Shown in pieces: positions 62,001-64,000 of a DNA stretch of 64,000 nucleotides. This stretch comes from Corella eumyota. Taxonomy: Eukaryota; Chordata; Ascidiacea; Phlebobranchia; Corellidae. Where the stretch lies: assembly GCA_963082875.1 (NCBI GenBank), contig OY720097.1:12036501-12100500 (forward strand), given 5' to 3'. How positions within the stretch are numbered: position 1 is the first letter of the stretch; each line of letters opens with the position of its first letter. The position numbers and the translations under genes are program-made. The notes under the pieces are model-generated. The model was not told the origin of the DNA and did not search any database. It worked only from the letters and a program-made list of their open reading frames with translations.

Positions 62001-64000
62001 AATTAAAGTTTAAAAATACCCAATGTGTCTAAATGTAATTTTGTGAAATTTAGCTTAAATTTTGGATAAAATTTGCCAGCAAAATTGCACTTTAATAAAA
62101 AATTATTGTAGTTGGTTCAATTGAGGCATGGAGAGTAATAATGGCTTTGAAAAGTGGTTTGTTGGCAGAAAGTACGTGGGCATTAAATGCACTCACAATT
62201 TTATTATATGACCAACAAACTGTTTCTCAACTTAAACTTTCTCAACTTCCTGGTTTACTCGACTCAGTTGTTGAACATTACAGGTAAGTGTTTAAATGTA
62301 CATTTTGTTTAAAAATTTTTAATAGACAAATCTAAAATTAGCGAAAATTTTAATATTAGCTTGCGTCTGAATGTTAACTTTCATTATATGGTCAGTAATT
62401 GGAGTTTACTGGGTCATAGGTGGGGGTCCTGGCTCCCTTGACCATCGGGTGAAGGGTAATAACCTTGAGCTTGTTGGGGTGGTTTACCACTAGGTAAAAA
62501 TCTAACAAAAAAACAACCAATAATGCTCATGATAATTTTTAACCAATAATGCCAATGAAAAAACTTGTCATTTTTTAGTTTGAAGGTCCTTATTGTGGAC
62601 ATTCATTCATATATATTTATATATTGCGTACTACCCTTAAATATAAATAGATCTAAATTTTAAATAAAAAAGAAGTTAACTATTAATATGCCATGTTGTT
62701 CAAAACAATTACTTAGTTTGGGGTTTTGATTTTTTTTATGTGGTATTAAATAAAAATATGAATTTTTAAATCACTGATCTTAATTGTATTTTGTTATTAA
62801 AAGTTTTACCAAAAATTGATGATTTTAGAACTTGTTTGGGTCATCTTTTTTCACTTAAAAGCGAGAAAGTCATGTTGGGTGTGGAGTTTGTTAACGAGGA
62901 CCTCCTTTCTTCCCAGAAGATCAATGAAGATGTTTTTGATCAGGATGACCTCGTCGACATTAAGGAATTAAAGGCAAAGATAAGAACAAGAAGTTGCAGA
63001 AGTAAAAATTCAATATTTTTTAAAAACTTTTTATTACAAAAGTTTGTCGAAAAATGTAGCAGGGACTGATATTATTTTAAATATTTTTTTAGTGGCAAAA
63101 TTAAATTTTTTTTTGTCAGGTAAAATGTGCAGCAAGTACACAAAATATTCTATTAAGTTTGATGGAAGAGCAGAAAATTATCCACAAGATCGAGTTGACC
63201 AGTGGGATTTCTCTAAAAAGGTAAAACTACTACTCTTTTTTATATAAAACTTTGCTTAAATTTATGCTTTTTAAACTTTTACCTTATGCTATTAATATTT
63301 TAATTAATTAAAATAAAATGTAGCTTAAAAGACAAAAAGTTTGACTAATTTATTGCTTTTTAAAATAAAAAAAACTGTTGATTGCTGAAGCAAAAAGTTG
63401 TTGCTGCAATATTATGGCACTTAAAGTCGGCCAAACGTTTTAAAAATTATTTTAACTTTTTTAGATCAATCTTGCTGATGACTTGGCCCACATTGTTGTC
63501 AGTTATTCCCAAAACGACAAAACAACAACAAAATCAATCAAGCATAAGGAAGATGAACCAATCAATCCGGACGAATCCATTGTTGTTGTCGAGGCAACTC
63601 TAGAAGATGTTTTAAACATTCCTTGTTCCGTACTTTCACCCGACGACTATGACATCACAGTAATGGATGAAGACATCACAATGAAAGTTGATGATGTCAC
63701 AGACTCTGATGTCGCAACTGAAAATAAATCAGAAAATCCAGATTTAACTAAAATATCGGAAACTGATAAAAAGGTTGCAGATAGTAAAAAATCTGTAGAA
63801 GTAAATTCAAGTGAATTAACAAACGGAGAGCTGATAGTAAATGACATCGTTAAAAAATCAGACATTATTGACAAGCTAAATGATCTCACCAATAAATCAA
63901 ATGAAATTATAAGTGACAACAAAACATTTAAATCGCCCTGTGACGTGATTAAACAAAGCTTAAAGAAAGAAGTTTTATGTAATGGTTTAACTACTGCTAC
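50088..64000 (+). CDS. ARID1: ARID1 (BAF250/Osa) SWI/SNF subunit, 5' part, 22 exons visible
   Basis: Exons: 50088-50705, 56040-56189, 56313-56468, 56550-56636, 56729-56852, 56980-57195, 57534-57689, 58011-58106, 58225-58278, 58406-58586, 58716-59133, 59255-59458, 59694-59854, 60010-60780, 60899-60998, 61190-61291, 61396-61652, 61853-61953, 62112-62283, 62829-63001, 63120-63220, 63465 to the window end; at least 1644 residues. The first half is low-complexity (Pro, Gln, Tyr, Gly rich) with [11 protein letters not shown], as in ARID1A/B, a Gln run (exon 8) and two Ala runs (exon 10). The ARID DNA-binding domain is at about residues 765-870 ([55 protein letters not shown]). The BAF250 C-terminal domain begins near 1300 ([20 protein letters not shown]). 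Role: DNA-binding subunit of the BAF complex in the nucleus. The start codon is the first in frame, but an upstream non-coding or coding exon is possible. Exon 14 ends in a GC donor. Confidence 0.92.
50706..56039 (+). other. Intron 1 of ARID1 (5.3 kb) with clustered CACGTG sites
   Basis: By far the longest intron in the window. Mostly AT-rich. At 53290-53372 are TCACGTGACC, GTGACGTAAC, ACACGTGCG and GGTCACGTGAT within 85 bp. At 55249-55290 are the perfect 12-bp palindrome GGTCACGTGACC and GATCACGTGT. A purine/pyrimidine-rich GAGA/CTCT patch lies at 54127-54200. These less AT-rich islands look like regulatory DNA or an internal promoter. No convincing coding exon was found in it. Confidence 0.55.
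58085..58105 (+). repeat. CAA/CAG run coding polyglutamine in ARID1 exon 8
   Basis: Exon 8 (58011-58106) is largely CAA and CAG codons. The longest run of consecutive Gln codons lies at its end, mixed CAA/CAG, which tends to limit slippage compared with a pure run. It encodes part of the low-complexity N-terminal region. Confidence 0.7.
58470..58570 (+). repeat. GCA/GCT runs coding polyalanine in ARID1 exon 10
   Basis: Nine consecutive GCA codons (58470-58496), then after a short spacer a mixed GCT/GCA/GCC stretch, encode two Ala runs. The first is a pure trinucleotide repeat and therefore a likely length polymorphism. Confidence 0.75.
62284..62828 (+). other. ARID1 intron 19
   Basis: 545-bp intron between the exons ending 62283 (GTAAGT donor) and starting 62829 (TTTTAG acceptor). 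Apart from the inverted exon-11 copy at 62413-62512 it is plain AT-rich sequence. Confidence 0.75.
62413..62512 (-). repeat. Inverted partial copy of ARID1 exon 11 inside intron 19
   Basis: On the minus strand this stretch reads TTTTTTGTTAG, then a copy of the beginning of exon 11 (58716 onward: CCTAGTGGTAAACCACCCCA, ACAAGCTCAAGGTTATTACC). It includes the polypyrimidine/AG acceptor, with about six to eight differences and a small internal deletion between short CCCCAC repeats. It lies antisense to the gene in the intron between exons 19 and 20, about 3.7 kb downstream of the original. It cannot be spliced in this orientation. Confidence 0.88.

Noticed and set aside
62414-62602. 62-codon minus-strand frame as a small gene
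   Set aside because: Its C-terminal half is the inverted copy of ARID1 exon 11, while the rest is intronic AT-rich sequence.

Overview
The window looks like a piece of a tunicate chromosome, most likely Ciona or a close relative. The sequence is strongly AT-rich. Genes are compact, with many introns of about 60-400 bp and standard GT-AG junctions. The gene families are of chordate type: a CARD caspase closest to caspase-2, SLC4A11, QRSL1 and ARID1. The species call is an inference from these traits, because no diagnostic marker such as rRNA or a mitochondrial gene is present.

Layout. 1-4395 is a tandem satellite with an 11-bp period that passes through three sequence variants. 4412-16845 is a very AT-rich array of at least 13 head-to-tail repeat units of two kinds. 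Both kinds share the same head and tail; the array carries palindromic and (TAA)n linkers and ends in an inverted copy of the unit head. 17579-20159 (+) is a nine-exon CARD caspase. 20489-30606 is a young Ty3/Gypsy LTR element with a second, different young Ty3/Gypsy element (22342-27023) inserted in it. 30886-33077 (-) is a nine-exon effector-type caspase convergent with the first, so the nested retroelements sit between two caspase genes. 33615-36219 (-) is QRSL1. 36247-36830 is a 584-bp transposon remnant with long terminal inverted repeats and a 9-bp target duplication, only 27 bp upstream of the QRSL1 start codon. 38074-39753 (-) is an intronless phosphoglucomutase. 40429-46328 (-) is a 23-exon SLC4A11-type transporter. 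After a 3.8-kb gap, 50088 to the window end (+) is the 5' part of an ARID1 (BAF250/Osa) chromatin-remodelling gene with 22 exons visible.

How the genes relate. The two caspases are a CARD-bearing, initiator-like enzyme and a short-prodomain, effector-like enzyme, so they could act in one cell-death cascade. Their convergent arrangement may be chance. QRSL1 (mitochondrial Gln-tRNA formation), phosphoglucomutase (glycogen and sugar phosphate metabolism), SLC4A11 (membrane transport) and ARID1 (SWI/SNF) are housekeeping genes without an obvious shared pathway. I see no rRNA, tRNA or CRISPR array.

Exon coordinates were worked out by hand from reading frame, splice consensus and family alignment from memory. 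For the caspases, QRSL1 and SLC4A11 the summed exon lengths are exact multiples of three. The weakest points are the 5' ends (possible untranslated or trans-spliced leaders) and the N-terminus of ARID1.
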